Positions 1 through 12,300 of a stretch of DNA of 20,470 bases are shown here, in pieces. Both the position numbers and the translations under genes were made by a program. The stretch's first letter is position 1, and every line of letters begins with the position of its first letter. The notes under the pieces were generated by a model that made no database searches, was not told where the DNA came from, and was given only the letters and a program-made list of their open reading frames with translations. The stretch comes from H2-BAC3 sp045863035 (GTDB lineage Bacteria > Bacteroidota > Ignavibacteria > Ignavibacteriales > Ignavibacteriaceae): positions 1 to 20,470 of the forward strand of contig BTUV01000053.1 in NCBI GenBank assembly GCA_045863035.1. Direction: 5' to 3'.

Positions 1-564
1 GAGGATACAGCAGCAGGGCAAACTTTCTGCAAACATTCTGGAACAAGCCAGGATTTTAAGCCGAAATTTTCATTTCTGAAATAAAATGCGTCATACTAAT
101 TGGCAGAAGTCAGGAAAAGTCAGAAACCATTTTAGTTTGACATCACATGCCTGTGGTGAAATCATAACCAATTATCTCCTGATTGGAACCGGCTTTGGTG
201 CGCGGATGTATTCCCTCTACTTCCTGACCCGGTTTGGCGTTACCGGGGTGGATGGCGTGAGGGGTCCAAGCATGCCAAAATTTTGTTTCCCCCGGTGCTG
301 GCTTTTAACCGGAACGGAACACTTTTTCGACCCCGATGGCTGTGAATTTCACTATGCTCAGGCGATTATTCATAATGCGCAGCCACCCCTCAAAAACTGT
401 CTCGTTTTCCGGTAAATACTCCCTTTCCTGACCGTTTTCCCTCAATTATTCTTTAAAATAGCCCCCTCTTTTTTACTTCTTATGAGTTATTAATGGCAGA
501 TTTTTTTATTTTCTATTACAAGGTAAAATATTTTTATTTTAATTTATCGTAAGAATGACAATCA
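1..564. other. Left-end non-coding region, no convincing gene
   Basis: No gene is supported here. Positions 1-84 are open in all three forward frames for at least part of their length, with stops at 57-59, 77-79 and 82-84, so the tail of an upstream gene could end here, but I cannot choose a frame. A forward frame at 86-415 (109 codons) has no recognisable domain, no ribosome binding site and an unusual composition. A minus-strand frame covers 445-143 with a single in-frame TAA at 305-307, which could be a decayed reading frame. Positions 416-564 are very AT-rich and presumably hold the leader and promoter of the kinase gene at 565, but no clear promoter motif or Shine-Dalgarno sequence could be picked out. 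Confidence 0.5.
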
Positions 565-3249
565 ATGTCGCTTGTTGCTAAAATCCTTCTTTTTGACGAC
601 GATCTCCGGTCGCTGAGCATCCTCAATGATGGTCTGACGGCTCAGGGTATGGTGCCGGATATCAAGCAGGTCAAAACACTCTCTGATTTCCTGACCTCCC
701 TGGACGAATTTCGTCCAGAGGCAGTTTTAATCAATTACCGCCAGAGCTCCTATGAAAGTCTGACCGATCTTGCCCTCACCAGAAAGAAGAACCCGCTTTA
801 CCCCTTTGTTTTTATTTTCACTGATGAATCGGTCAATTTTCACGTAAAACACCGCATTTCATCCCAGCTAACCAATAACGAATTTGGAGCGCTGAGTCTG
901 GCGCTAAAAAATATTTTTGTTGAACTCAATGAAAAAAAAGCATTGCAGCAGAAACAAAATCTGGCGGAAACTGAACTGGCCCTCGAAAGAGAAAAGGAAG
1001 AAGAAGCACGCGGAATATTAAAAAGCTCACCTTCTCTGATTCTTCTCTACGATAAAGATGGCAATTACCTTGAAAGATACCTTTCTGAGCAGTCACCTGT
1101 TGAATATCCGGGACATGAGTTTTTCGGACAGAATCTGAGTGATATCCTCAACAGCGGTGAGGTGGTTAAGGTTAAAGAATATACCGGCAGCGCTTTTGAA
1201 CTTTATGAGTTTTCCACCAGTTCGACCGGTGAAAGAAAAGTAATGCTGCTGCAGGTGCTTACCACCAACAAAGAACATCTGATTCTGTACGTGAGTGATA
1301 TTACCCGTGAAAGGGAGCTGGAAGAAAAGTTTGAAAACATCAGACATCTTATCAGCGCCTCAGAGAATCAATATATATTGCTCAACGGTGAGTGGGGGAT
1401 TGAAATGGTTTCAAGAGGTATTGAAAAGATTCTGGACTGGAGCGAAGTTACCGGTAAGAAAAGTATTGATGACCTCCTTTCTGATTTGGTGCCTGGTCTT
1501 ACAGCTCAACAGGTTGCAATTGGTCTTGATCTGGATTCCTTCTGGACCGAAGTTTATAACTACCGTACTGAAGAGAAAAAAGAAAAGATGGCGGTTGTTT
1601 CAGCCAACAGAATTGAAAAAGAGGGAACTACCGCGGCAATATTAATTTCACTTTTTGACCTTTCTGAATGGAAAGAACGGGAAAATGAAATAAGACAGGA
1701 AGCGGTTAAGTACCGGGCGATAACAGAAAATCTTAACCTTGGCATTATTGCTCTCAGGGATCATCGTATATACTACGCCAATGAGTTCTTCTGTAATCTG
1801 CTTGAAATGAGAGCTGAAGCAATCATCGGCTCAAACTTTAATGAAATCCTGGTAAAAGAAGACCGCAAATTGTTTGAAGACACGATGCGTACCCTTCTGG
1901 CGGAGGAAAGAACACTCACCTCAGCCGAACTTCGCCTGATGCACTCAAACGGCATCAGTGTGGTTAACACTGAAATATCTCTGAAACTTTCAAAGTTTGA
2001 TGGTGCATTTACTGTATTCTGCGTGATTAAAGACCAAAGTGAAGCCAAACTGGAGGCGATGATTGTTGAAAATCAGATTTCAACTTCATCTGTTCTGGGC
2101 AGGACTTCAGCCCCACCCAAGGAGCATGACTTGCGCACTTCGCTTAACGGTATTATCGGTTTTGCGGATATCATTAAAGAACATTTTAAGGATAAAAGCG
2201 AAGATGAATTTTTAAATTTTGCGGATCAGATCCTCGCTAACGGTAAACATTTGATGGAGATACTTGAACTTGGTCCTTCACTCGAAACTGCCAAAGGTCA
2301 GCCAATGGCGCTTGAAATAAATACGATACTGCTTTCTGAGCTTCTTACAAAAACGCTGGAAAGTGTAAAGGGAGGAAGCAGCAAAAAAGAAATCCGGCTA
2401 AACTTTTTATACAGCACAAAAATAGAAGTTCTTGCTGATGAGAAAAAATTGTATCAACTGATTCTCGCGCTCATAAAAAACTCCTATGAAAATCCTGTTG
2501 AAAGCACGATACATGTTGAAACCGGTTTTGAAGCAGCAAAGGGAAAAGCATATATACGGATTAAGGATTCCGGAATAAAGATAGAAGAGAAACTTGTTCT
2601 GCTGCTCTTTAAGCCAATGGCTGCCGAAACCCTGAAGCATCATCCGGAGCTGTATAGATTAGGGAGTATTTTATATCCGGCGCAGCACCTCATTCATCAG
2701 ATGAACGGTGAACTTTCCGTACAGACCAAAGCGGATACGGGGGTTTCAGTTACGGTATATCTGCCGGTGCCGGAAAAGAAAGAGACTTCAAAGGTTCATC
2801 TTGGCAATACGCTGGTTGCAGTTTCGACTGAACTGGTACAGCTCACAGAACTGAATCCGATGATACTGATAGTAGAGGATGACCCTGGTTGCGCAAAGAT
2901 GCTGCAGATCACCTTCCGGAATCTGGCAAAGACTGATATTGCAGTCAATGGTGATGAAGCGCTTGATTTTATAGCCGGTCGCGCTGCAACCGGTCAGACC
3001 TATGATCTGCTCCTTCTTGATATAGGTCTCCCGCCGCCATGGGATGGAATAATGCTCCGGAAGGAAATCCTGGAACGTTATCCGCAGTATGATAATGTGC
3101 CAATACTTGCGGAGACTGCATTCGCCATGAAAGCAGATGTAAGCAGAATTACTCAGGCAGGGTTTGATGCCTATATTGCCAAACCGATAGACAGGCGCTA
3201 TCTGATTAAAACAATGGTAGCCGCTCTCAAAAAATATAACCGGCTCTGA
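565..3249 (+). CDS. Hybrid sensor histidine kinase/response regulator with PAS domains
   Basis: Cytoplasmic signalling protein of 894 residues with no signal peptide or membrane segment. In order: an N-terminal receiver-like domain (about 4-115), an acidic/basic coiled coil (about 120-150), two or three PAS-like sensor regions (about 150-250, 262-370, 381-490), a HisKA dimerisation domain with the H box EHDLRTSLNGIIGF (phospho-acceptor His521), a HATPase_c domain (about 615-737) and a C-terminal receiver (766-890). The last receiver is intact: acidic pocket E771-D773, phospho-acceptor D819, T851, K873 in AKPI. The first receiver has Asn57 where the phospho-acceptor Asp is expected and lacks the Lys-Pro. 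In the ATPase, N639 and D668-G670 are present, but the second Gly of the DxGxG motif is Lys672, and the Gly-rich G2 lid is not recognisable (RLGSIL at 698-703). It may therefore be a weak or non-catalytic kinase acting as a phosphotransfer hub. The ATG at 565 gives the full receiver fold. The ligand and target genes are unknown. Confidence 0.88.
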   Translation: MSLVAKILLFDDDLRSLSILNDGLTAQGMVPDIKQVKTLSDFLTSLDEFRPEAVLINYRQSSYESLTDLALTRKKNPLYPFVFIFTDESVNFHVKHRISSQLTNNEFGALSLALKNIFVELNEKKALQQKQNLAETELALEREKEEEARGILKSSPSLILLYDKDGNYLERYLSEQSPVEYPGHEFFGQNLSDILNSGEVVKVKEYTGSAFELYEFSTSSTGERKVMLLQVLTTNKEHLILYVSDITRERELEEKFENIRHLISASENQYILLNGEWGIEMVSRGIEKILDWSEVTGKKSIDDLLSDLVPGLTAQQVAIGLDLDSFWTEVYNYRTEEKKEKMAVVSANRIEKEGTTAAILISLFDLSEWKERENEIRQEAVKYRAITENLNLGIIALRDHRIYYANEFFCNLLEMRAEAIIGSNFNEILVKEDRKLFEDTMRTLLAEERTLTSAELRLMHSNGISVVNTEISLKLSKFDGAFTVFCVIKDQSEAKLEAMIVENQISTSSVLGRTSAPPKEHDLRTSLNGIIGFADIIKEHFKDKSEDEFLNFADQILANGKHLMEILELGPSLETAKGQPMALEINTILLSELLTKTLESVKGGSSKKEIRLNFLYSTKIEVLADEKKLYQLILALIKNSYENPVESTIHVETGFEAAKGKAYIRIKDSGIKIEEKLVLLLFKPMAAETLKHHPELYRLGSILYPAQHLIHQMNGELSVQTKADTGVSVTVYLPVPEKKETSKVHLGNTLVAVSTELVQLTELNPMILIVEDDPGCAKMLQITFRNLAKTDIAVNGDEALDFIAGRAATGQTYDLLLLDIGLPPPWDGIMLRKEILERYPQYDNVPILAETAFAMKADVSRITQAGFDAYIAKPIDRRYLIKTMVAALKKYNRL

Positions 3250-3277
3250 GATCGTGAAGATCATCATCAGAGCCGTT
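3238..3277 (+). terminator. Stem-loop overlapping the kinase stop codon
   Basis: AACCGGCTCTGA (3238-3249) pairs with TCAGAGCCGTT (3267-3277) with one bulged C. The stop codon TGA at 3247-3249 lies inside the left arm. No T-run follows, so this is not a classical intrinsic terminator. It may be a 3' stabilising hairpin or a weak or factor-assisted terminator. Confidence 0.4.
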
Positions 3278-3337
3278 CGTCCAGGCGGGGGAATGAAAAA
3301 ATGGTTAGTGTAAAATTTTAGTTATCGGAACACAGTT

Positions 3338-6300
3338 ATGATAAAACGCTTTTTAGTTATCGTACTGATGATGGTGCTCTCCATCTCATGTAATGAAGAC
3401 ACTACCGTCGGGCCGGATACTCCGGGTGGCGGAACGACTGTCAGTATTATCCTTCTCGCGCCCGCGGGGGGAGAAACTTATAAAGCAGGGGAGTCCCGTG
3501 CTATCCGCTGGACAAGTAACACAACCAATACAATTAAAATTGAATACAGTTCCGATGGTGGGACAACTTTCCAGACCATAGCAGCCGCGGTAGCCAATCT
3601 TGGTATATATAACTGGACCGTGCCCAACACCCCTTCACCAATCTGCCTTATCAGAGTATCTGACACTGAAAACGCATCAATAAATGATGTAACCGATAAT
3701 TTTTTCTCAGTTGTTTCTAATGTGCAGAAATCATTAACGCTTATCCGTCCGAACGGGAGTGATACACTTATTGCGGGCTCAGGTTATCAGGTTCAGTGGT
3801 CATCGGCGAATATCGCAAACGTTTCTCTTTCCTGGTCTTCTGATAACGGTGTTTCATGGAATGTCCTTGCAAACAGTTATCCGGCTGACTCAGCCAAATA
3901 TACCTGGTCACCAATACCTGATATTGAATCGTCCAATTGCAGGTTTAAAATATCTGAAGCCGGTACAGACACACTTTCTGATGCCAGTGATAATCGTTTT
4001 ACAATACGTAACTCGCAGTCAGTAACGGTGCTTTCACCTAACTCAGGCGAAACCCTGATTAAGGGCTCATCGTATATAATCTCCTGGACGGCAACAGATA
4101 TCAGCAGCGTAAAGCTGGAGTATTCTACAAACGACGGAAGTACATGGAGCACCATAATTGCCTCAACTCTTAATGACGGAAGCTATGACTGGAATCCAAT
4201 TCCGAACATATCTACTAATCAGGCAAGAATTCGTGTTTCAGACGCAGCAGACGGAGTTCCTTCTGATATATCAGACGGTCAGTTTTCAATTGCAGATCAG
4301 CCCTCAATAGCGGTGCTTACACCGGGTAATGGCGAGTCACTTACTGTGGGTTCACGCGTCAGTATAACCTGGAGCTCGACAGGTAAATCTTTTAAGGGTG
4401 GTGATGAGTTGCGTGTAAATAAGCAGGGGAAGGGGGATCAGTCACTTGTAAATAATATATCAATTGCGTATTCAACTGATAATGGCCTGTCTTGGACGAA
4501 CATTGTAGCCAGTATTCCAAATACGGGAAGCTACTCGTGGGACCCTGTTCCTAATACACTTACTTCTACCGGTAAGATTAGAATCCGCGATGTATCTGAC
4601 TCAACCGTATTTGGTCTTTCGCCGGGAAGTTTTTCTATAATTCCAGCACCTGTTAAATCGGTTGCGGTTCTTACTCCAAACGGCGGTGAAATATGGGGCG
4701 CAGGCACTGACCAATTTATCACCTGGGCAAGTTCGAATATAACTTACGTTCGTATAGAGCTGAGTACAAATAACGGACAGTCCTGGACTACCGTTGCTAC
4801 CAATGTGGAAGCATCAAACGGCTCGTATGCGTGGCTGGGAATTCCAAGCACTCCTTCGCAGAACTGCAAAATCAGAATAAGTGAAAGCCCGGTCGCTTCA
4901 GTAACTGATCAAAGCGATAATGCTTTTACGATTGCTCCTGAACAATATATAACACTTACCGCGCCTGACGGCGGAGAAATTCTGACCACCGGTGGCAGCA
5001 CAAATATCACCTGGATATCTGAAAACATTGAAAATGTAAAATTAGAATACACCACCAATAACGGTTTTACCTGGACGGTCATAACAAACTCAACTGAGAG
5101 TGACGGATTTTTTACGTGGACTCCGGTACCTCAGGTATTCTCGACAAATTGCAGAGTAAGGATCAGCGATGCAGCAGATGGACTACCTGCTGATGTGAGC
5201 AACGCAATTTTCAGCATTCTTGCCGAACCGGAAATCAGGGTAACCAGCCCTAACGGCGGTGAGAATATACAATCTGGTTCTGTTCATGAAATAAAATGGG
5301 TTACCAGTACACCGGGCGTAAGTGCAAAAAGAAGCAAAAGCCGGGTAGTTGACAACGATAATCCGGGTGTGCTCAATGTCCGCATCGAACTTTCAACCGA
5401 TGGCGGAGCTGTCTGGAGTAATATCACTGCATCAGCGCCGAACAATGGCGTGTATATATGGAACCCGGTTCCTAATATCAGTTCAGCGCTTTGCAAGATA
5501 CGTATCAGTGACGCGGCAGACGGTTATCCGACTGATCAGTCTGACTCTGCATTTGTTGTATATAATCAGAGCGTTCAGCAGATAAGCATAACCGCGCCAA
5601 ACGGCGGCGAGCAGCTTACTGCCGGCGGAGTTACCGGAATCACCTGGACTTCCATAGGAGTTTCTGCAGTAACTATTGAATTCACAACAAACAACGGCGT
5701 AAGCTGGTCAACAGTTGCCGGGAATTTACCCAGTACAGGATTTTATTCCTGGAATCCAATTCCGGTTGTATCATCAAACAACTGCCGTATTCGTATCAGC
5801 GATGCGGTTGACAGTATTCCTGCCGTATCAAGCGCGGCAACCTTTACCATCCTGCCTCAGCCGACAGTTTCGGTACTTTCACCTTCAGGAGGAGAAGTTC
5901 TTTATAGCGGAACTTCTCACACAATCAGATGGACAAGTGAAGGACTTCCGAAAGTTAAACTGGAGTTCACGACAAACAATGGTTCTGCCTGGACTGTGAT
6001 TGAAGACAGCACTGAAAGTGACGGGTCGTATGACTGGACAGTTCCGGTTCTTGCATCTTCACTTTGCAAAGTTCGCGTAAGTGCTCCTTCAGGAGGTATT
6101 CCTTCAGCAGTTTCCGGAGCAGTGTTTACCATTACTAATACTCAGCAACAGAGCGTCCAGGTTATAAAGCCGAATGGCGGGGAAACATTCTACTCAGGCG
6201 TACCTAATCAGATTACCTGGACAAGTTCGGGTGTGGACACGGTTAAGATAGAATACTCAACGAACAACGGTGTTAACTGGCTGGCGGTTGTTAATAAAAC

Positions 6301-9300
6301 CGCAAGCAGTGGATCGTATATATGGACAAACGTTCCGGCAATTACTTCGGCTAATGCAAAAATCCGCATCAGTGACGCCACAGACAGCGCGCCTTCGGAT
6401 GAAAGCGATGCAGTATTTACTATTGCGGTTGAACCCCAGCTTCAGGTCACTTCACCAAATGGCGGTGAAAATATTCTCGCGGGTTCAGTTCACAGCATTA
6501 CCTGGAGTACTATTCTTTCAAAATCCGCAAAGACCATAGCAGCGGTAAAAATTGAATTATCAACCGATGCGGGGCTTAACTGGACGCAAATTGCAGAATC
6601 TGTGCCGAATACCGGCAGCTATAGCTGGAATCCGGTCCCGAATATATCGAGCACTTCCTGCCGCGTTAAGATAAGCGACTCGGAGGACGGACAACCGGCG
6701 GATATGTCTGACAACAATTTCAGTATATACAATGTATCCTTGCAAAGCATATCGGTTACAGCGCCAAACGGCGGTGAAGTTCTTCAGCCGGGCACCAGTT
6801 TTAATCTTACCTGGAACAGTTCCGGCGTTTCATTTGTAACTATCGAACTAACCACAAACAATGGTCTTAATTGGAGCACCATTGTCAGCAATACGGAAAG
6901 TGACGGGTTCTTCCAGTGGGTGCCTGCCTCAAGTATTGCATCAACCAACTGCAAGATAAGAATCTATGATGCCACAGACAGTCTCCCGGTTGATGAAAGC
7001 AATGCAACGTTTACAATACTTCAATCGCCGGCGGTTGCGGTACTTTCGCCTAATGGCGGCGAGCAGTTAACCGCGGGTTCTCCGTATCTGATTCAGTGGA
7101 ACTCACAGAATATTGCGGCTGTCAAAATATCGTTCTCTTCAAATAACGGCGCCTCCTGGAGCTCTGTGGTTGACAGCACTGAGAGTGACGGGCAGTATAT
7201 ATGGAGCGTGCCGGCGGTAAGCTCCGCGCTGTGCAAAATCAAAATCAGCAATCAGACAGACGGCTTTCCGCAGGATGAATCTGATAACAGTTTCTCGATT
7301 ACCACTGCTTCACCGCAGAGTATCACGGTAACTGTACCAAACGGAGGAGAGAATTATTCTGCCGGTTCGAGTCAGATTATCTCCTGGACAAGCACCGGTG
7401 TTGACTCAGTTAAAATCGAATATACAACCAACAATGGTGTCAACTGGACAGTTATTGCAGCAGTTACCGAAAGCGATGGGTCTTACTTGTGGAATCCGCT
7501 TCCTACGGTAACTTCAGCAAATATGAAAGTCAGGATTAGTGATGTGGCTGACGGTGTGCCTACAGATGAGAGCAATAATGTTTTCAGTATTGCACCTGTT
7601 CCGGTGATTTCGGTTATTTCACCAAACGGCAATGAATTATGGCGCACCGGAACGGTTGAAGCAATTACCTGGAATTCATCTGATCTTGACAGTGTCCGGA
7701 TTGAGTTTACAACTAATAATGGCGCAAGCTGGACCCTGATTACCGCAAAAGCTCCTTCCTCTGGTATATATCAGTGGACGATTCCGAATGTTAATTCACA
7801 GCTTTGCAAAGTGAGAATCAGCGACCCCGCGGATGGAGTTCCCTCAGATGTTTCTGATAATAACTTTACCCTGAGTAACGCGGTTGTTCAAACGATAGCA
7901 GTAACTTCTCCGAATGGCGGTGGAGTTGTTACTTCAGGTGTGCCATTTGAAATTACCTGGAATAACAGCGGAATAGACAGTGTAAAAATTGAATATACTT
8001 CAAACAATGGTCAGACCTGGACAACCATCGTCAGCGGAACCCAGCCGGATGGTTCTTACTTCTGGACGAATGTCCCGGTTATTAATTCCTCCAATGCAAA
8101 AGTCCGTATCAGTGATGCAGCAGACGGAACTCCCGCGGATGAGAGTGATGCAGTCTTTACCATAAGAACAGAGCCGGCACTCGCGCTGACTGCACCGAAC
8201 GGCGGAGACAGTATTTTAGCAGGTTCCGTATATACGATTACATGGTCAACGCAACTGAGCAGAAATACAGAAACGGTAACTTCAGTAAAACTTGAGTTTT
8301 CTACTGATGCAGGATTAAGCTGGAGCCAGATAGCTGCCTCTGTGCCAAACACCGGCAGTTTTAACTGGAATCCGGTTCCTAATGTTTCGAGTACGTCATG
8401 CCGGATAAAAATCAGCGATGCTGATGACGGTTTACCTGCTGATATGTCTGACAACAATTTTACTGTCTATAATGTATCATTAGAAACCATAACGGTTAAT
8501 ACTCCCAACGGCGGTGAAATTATTCAGCCGGGAAGCACCTTTAATATTACCTGGTCGAGCAGCGGTGTTGCAAATGTAACCATCGAATTAACGACAAATA
8601 ACGGACTAACCTGGTCTGCTATTGTGAGCAACACACCAAGTGACGGCTTCCATCCATGGGTGCCCTCTGCCGGTATATCTTCAACCAATTGCAAGATCAG
8701 AATTTTTGATGCTACAGACAGTATTCCCTCTGACGAAAGCAATGCCGGTTTTACTATTATTTCTTCTCCTGCGGTAAATATACTTTCTCCTAACGGCGGC
8801 GAAGTATATACAGCAGGCGCGCAGCAGACAGTTACCTGGACTTCGCAGAATGTGACCAACGTAAAAATTGAGTTTACGTCTAATAACGGCGCCACGTGGG
8901 ATGAGGTTATCAGCTCAACTCCGAGTGATGGTGTGCATCAATGGACAATTACCTCCGGAATCAGTTCGGTGCTCTGCAGAATTCGTGTAAGCGATGCAAC
9001 AAACGGAAATCCGGCAGATATCTCCGATGATGTTTTCTCAGTAGTGCCGGCTCAGAGTGTAACTGTAACTTCTCCTAATGGTGGAGAGGTACTGATCACC
9101 GGAACAAATCAGGTGATTACCTGGAGCAGTTCCGAAATAGATTTTGTGAAGATTGAATACACCACCAATAACGGAGTAAACTGGAATACAATTTCAGCGA
9201 GCACAGAAAGTGATGGTTCGTATTTATGGAGTCCTGTGCCTTCAGTTATAACAACCAACGCAAAAATACGAATCAGTGATGCGGCTGATAGCAGCCCTTC

Positions 9301-12300
9301 CGATCAGAGCGATGCGGTCTTTAGTATTGCTGCAGACCCTGTTATTGAAGTCATCTATCCCAATGGCGGTGAAACGCTTCTTACCGGTTCAGTGCAGAAT
9401 ATCCTTTGGAATTCTTCAAATCTGGATAATGTAAAGATTGAATACACTACAAATAATGGCTCAAGCTGGACAGTTATCGAAGCAGCAACATCTTCTACCG
9501 GAAGCTACGCCTGGACTGTTCCTAATGTAAATTCAATGCTCTGCAAAATAAGAATCAGTGACCCCGCTGATGGTGAGCCGTTTGATCTGTCAAACAGCAC
9601 CTTCACGGTTAGCAACGTACCGGTTCAGACGGTACGGGTAACAGCGCCGAATGGCGGAGAAGTAGTTGCATCGGGTGTTCCTTTTGAAATCACCTGGAAT
9701 AACAGCGGGCTTGACAGTGTTAAAATTGAATACAGCACAAATAGCGGACAAACCTGGTCAACTATCGTCAGTGGAACACAGCCCGATGGTTCATATTTCT
9801 GGACAACCGTCCCGGCAATTAATTCCTCAAACGCAAAGATTCGCATAAGTGACGCTGCGGACGGTACGCCGGTGGACGAAAGTGATGCCCCGTTTAATAT
9901 TACGACTGAACCGGTCTTGCAGATTACCGCACCAAATGGCAGCGAAAGCATTTCTGCCGGTTCAGTATATACAATCACGTGGACTACACTGCTGAGCAGA
10001 ATGACCGAAAATGTAACTGCGGTTAAACTTGAATTCTCAACCGATGCAGGTATGACCTGGAGCCAGATAACCTCGTCTGCTCCTAATAACGGAAGTTACA
10101 GCTGGAATCCTGTTCCTAATGTATCCAGCACTGCATGTCGTGTGAAGATCAGTGATGCTTTGGACGGAACACCTGCTGATATGTCTGACGCAGACTTTAC
10201 CGTATATAACATTGCACAGCAGTCTGTTACTGTTAATGCGCCAAACGGCGGTGAGATTATTCAGCCGGGAAGCACATTTAACATAACCTGGACGAGCAGT
10301 GGTATCTCCACAGTTGGCATCCAGCTTACTACTAATAATGGGCTTAACTGGAGCACCATTGTAAGCAGTACAGAAAGTGACGGATTCTATCAGTGGGTTC
10401 CTGCTTCAAGTATTGCCTCCACCAACTGTAAGGTAAGAATCTATGACGCAACTGATAGTCTGCCTGTTGATGAGAGCAATACATCATTCACTATACTGGC
10501 TTCACCGGCAATTTCAGTTCTTGCTCCTAACGGTGGCGAGTCATTGAATTCCGGCTCAACTTATACCATAACCTGGAATTCGCAAAGCATCGAAAAGGTA
10601 ATGATTGAGTTTACTTCAAATAACGGTGCTTCCTGGAGCTTTGTTGATTCGCTTAACAGTAACGGACAATATCTGTGGACTGTCCCGGCGGTATCATCTG
10701 TACTGTGTAAAATACGGATAAGTGATCTTACAAACGGATATCCGCAGGATATATCAGATGAAGTTTTTTCTGTGACCACTGCTGCTCCGCAAACCATAAC
10801 AGTCACATCACCAAACGGCGGAGAAATTCTTTCATCGGGTTCAAACCGCATAATTAGCTGGACAAGCAGCGGTGTTGATTTCGTTAAGCTGGAATATACA
10901 ACGGATAATGGAGTCAACTGGAATACTATCTCTGCTACTACAGAAAGCGACGGAGCTTATTTATGGAGCCCGGTGCCCGATGTTGTTACAAATAATGCCC
11001 GAATCAGAATTTCTGATGCGGCAGATGGAGCTCCTGAGGACCTTAGCGATGCAGTATTCAGCATCACTCCTAATCCGGCTGTTGAAGTGCTTTCACCTGA
11101 CGGCGGGGAAACTCTGCTCAGCGGTGCAGTTTATTCTATACTCTGGACTTCTTCCAATCTTGATAATGTAAAAATTGAGTTTACTACCAATAATGGCTCA
11201 AGCTGGACGGTAATAACGGCATCAACTCCTTCAACGGGAAGTTATGCCTGGACCGTGCCCAATCAAAACTCGTTGTTGTGCAAAATCAGAATAAGCGACC
11301 CGTCTGATGGTGAACCTTTTGATATATCAACAAGTACATTTACCATCAGCAATGTACCGATTGAAACTATCAGAGTGACCGCGCCGAATGGCGGAGAAAC
11401 CGGCACTTCTGGTGTTCCTTATGAAATCACCTGGGTTAATAGTGGACTTGACAGTGTTAAGATAGAATATTCCACTAACAATGGCCAGACCTGGACAACA
11501 ATTGTAAGCAGTACACAGCCGGATGGTTCCTATTTCTGGACAACAGTTCCGGCGGTTAACTCCTCCAACGCAAAGGTTCGCATTAGTGATGCTGCTGACG
11601 GTCTGCCCTCTGATGAAAGTGACGGTGTATTCAACATCCGTACCGAGCCGGGATTAACTCTTACCGCGCCAAACGGCGGTGATAGCATCCTTGCAGGATC
11701 AGCTTATACGATTACCTGGACAACTACTTTAAGCAGAAATATAGAATCTGTTACTGCGGTAAAACTTGAATTCTCAACTGATTCCGGTTTGAACTGGAGC
11801 CAGATAACTGCCTCCGCGCCTAACACCGGCAGCTATAGCTGGAACCCTGTTCCGAATGTTTCAAGTGCAAGTTGCCGGATAAGAATCAGCGATGCAGTTG
11901 ACGGCAATCCGGCTGATATATCAGACAGCAGCTTTACTGTATATAATGTATCACTGCAGACAATAACCGTTACCGCGCCGAACGGAGGAGAAATAATCCA
12001 GCCGGGAAGCACCTTTAATGTTACCTGGTCAAGCAGCGGTATTGCAAATGTAACTATCGAAATGACTACCAATAATGGTCTAACCTGGTCAGCCATTGTG
12101 AGCAATACGCCAAGTGACGGTCTGTATCAGTGGGTTCCGTCTTCCGGTATATCCTCGACAAACTGTAAGATTCGTATATATGACGCGTTGGATAATTCTC
12201 CGGTAGATGAAAGTAATGCAACCTTCACCATAATATCTGCTCCGGCGGTTAATGTTCTTTCACCTAATGGTTCCGAGCAATACAGTTCCGGATCTTCTCA

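Noticed and set aside
1..59. A forward frame ending at 57-59 (GYSSRANFLQTF) that slightly resembles the end of an AraC-type helix-turn-helix
   Set aside because: Only about 18 residues are visible, and the two other forward frames are equally open, so the call cannot be supported.
86..415. A 109-codon forward frame in the left region
   Set aside because: No ribosome binding site, no recognisable domain, an odd composition, and a competing minus-strand frame over the same DNA. Length alone is not enough.
493..552. A 19-codon frame (MADFFIFYYKVKYFYFNLS) just before the kinase gene, resembling an aromatic-rich attenuator leader
   Set aside because: The Phe/Tyr richness follows from AT-rich DNA, there is no attenuator hairpin pair, and the downstream gene is not an amino-acid biosynthesis gene.
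2788..3267. A 159-codon minus-strand frame over the end of the kinase gene
   Set aside because: It overlaps the well-supported C-terminal receiver on the other strand and shows no recognisable protein pattern.
8056..12105. Several minus-strand frames of 90-133 codons inside the giant gene (for example 8056-8457, 8524-8895, 9625-9978, 11833-12105)
   Set aside because: They recur at related places in the superunits because the sense codons repeat. They have no family features and are antisense shadows.
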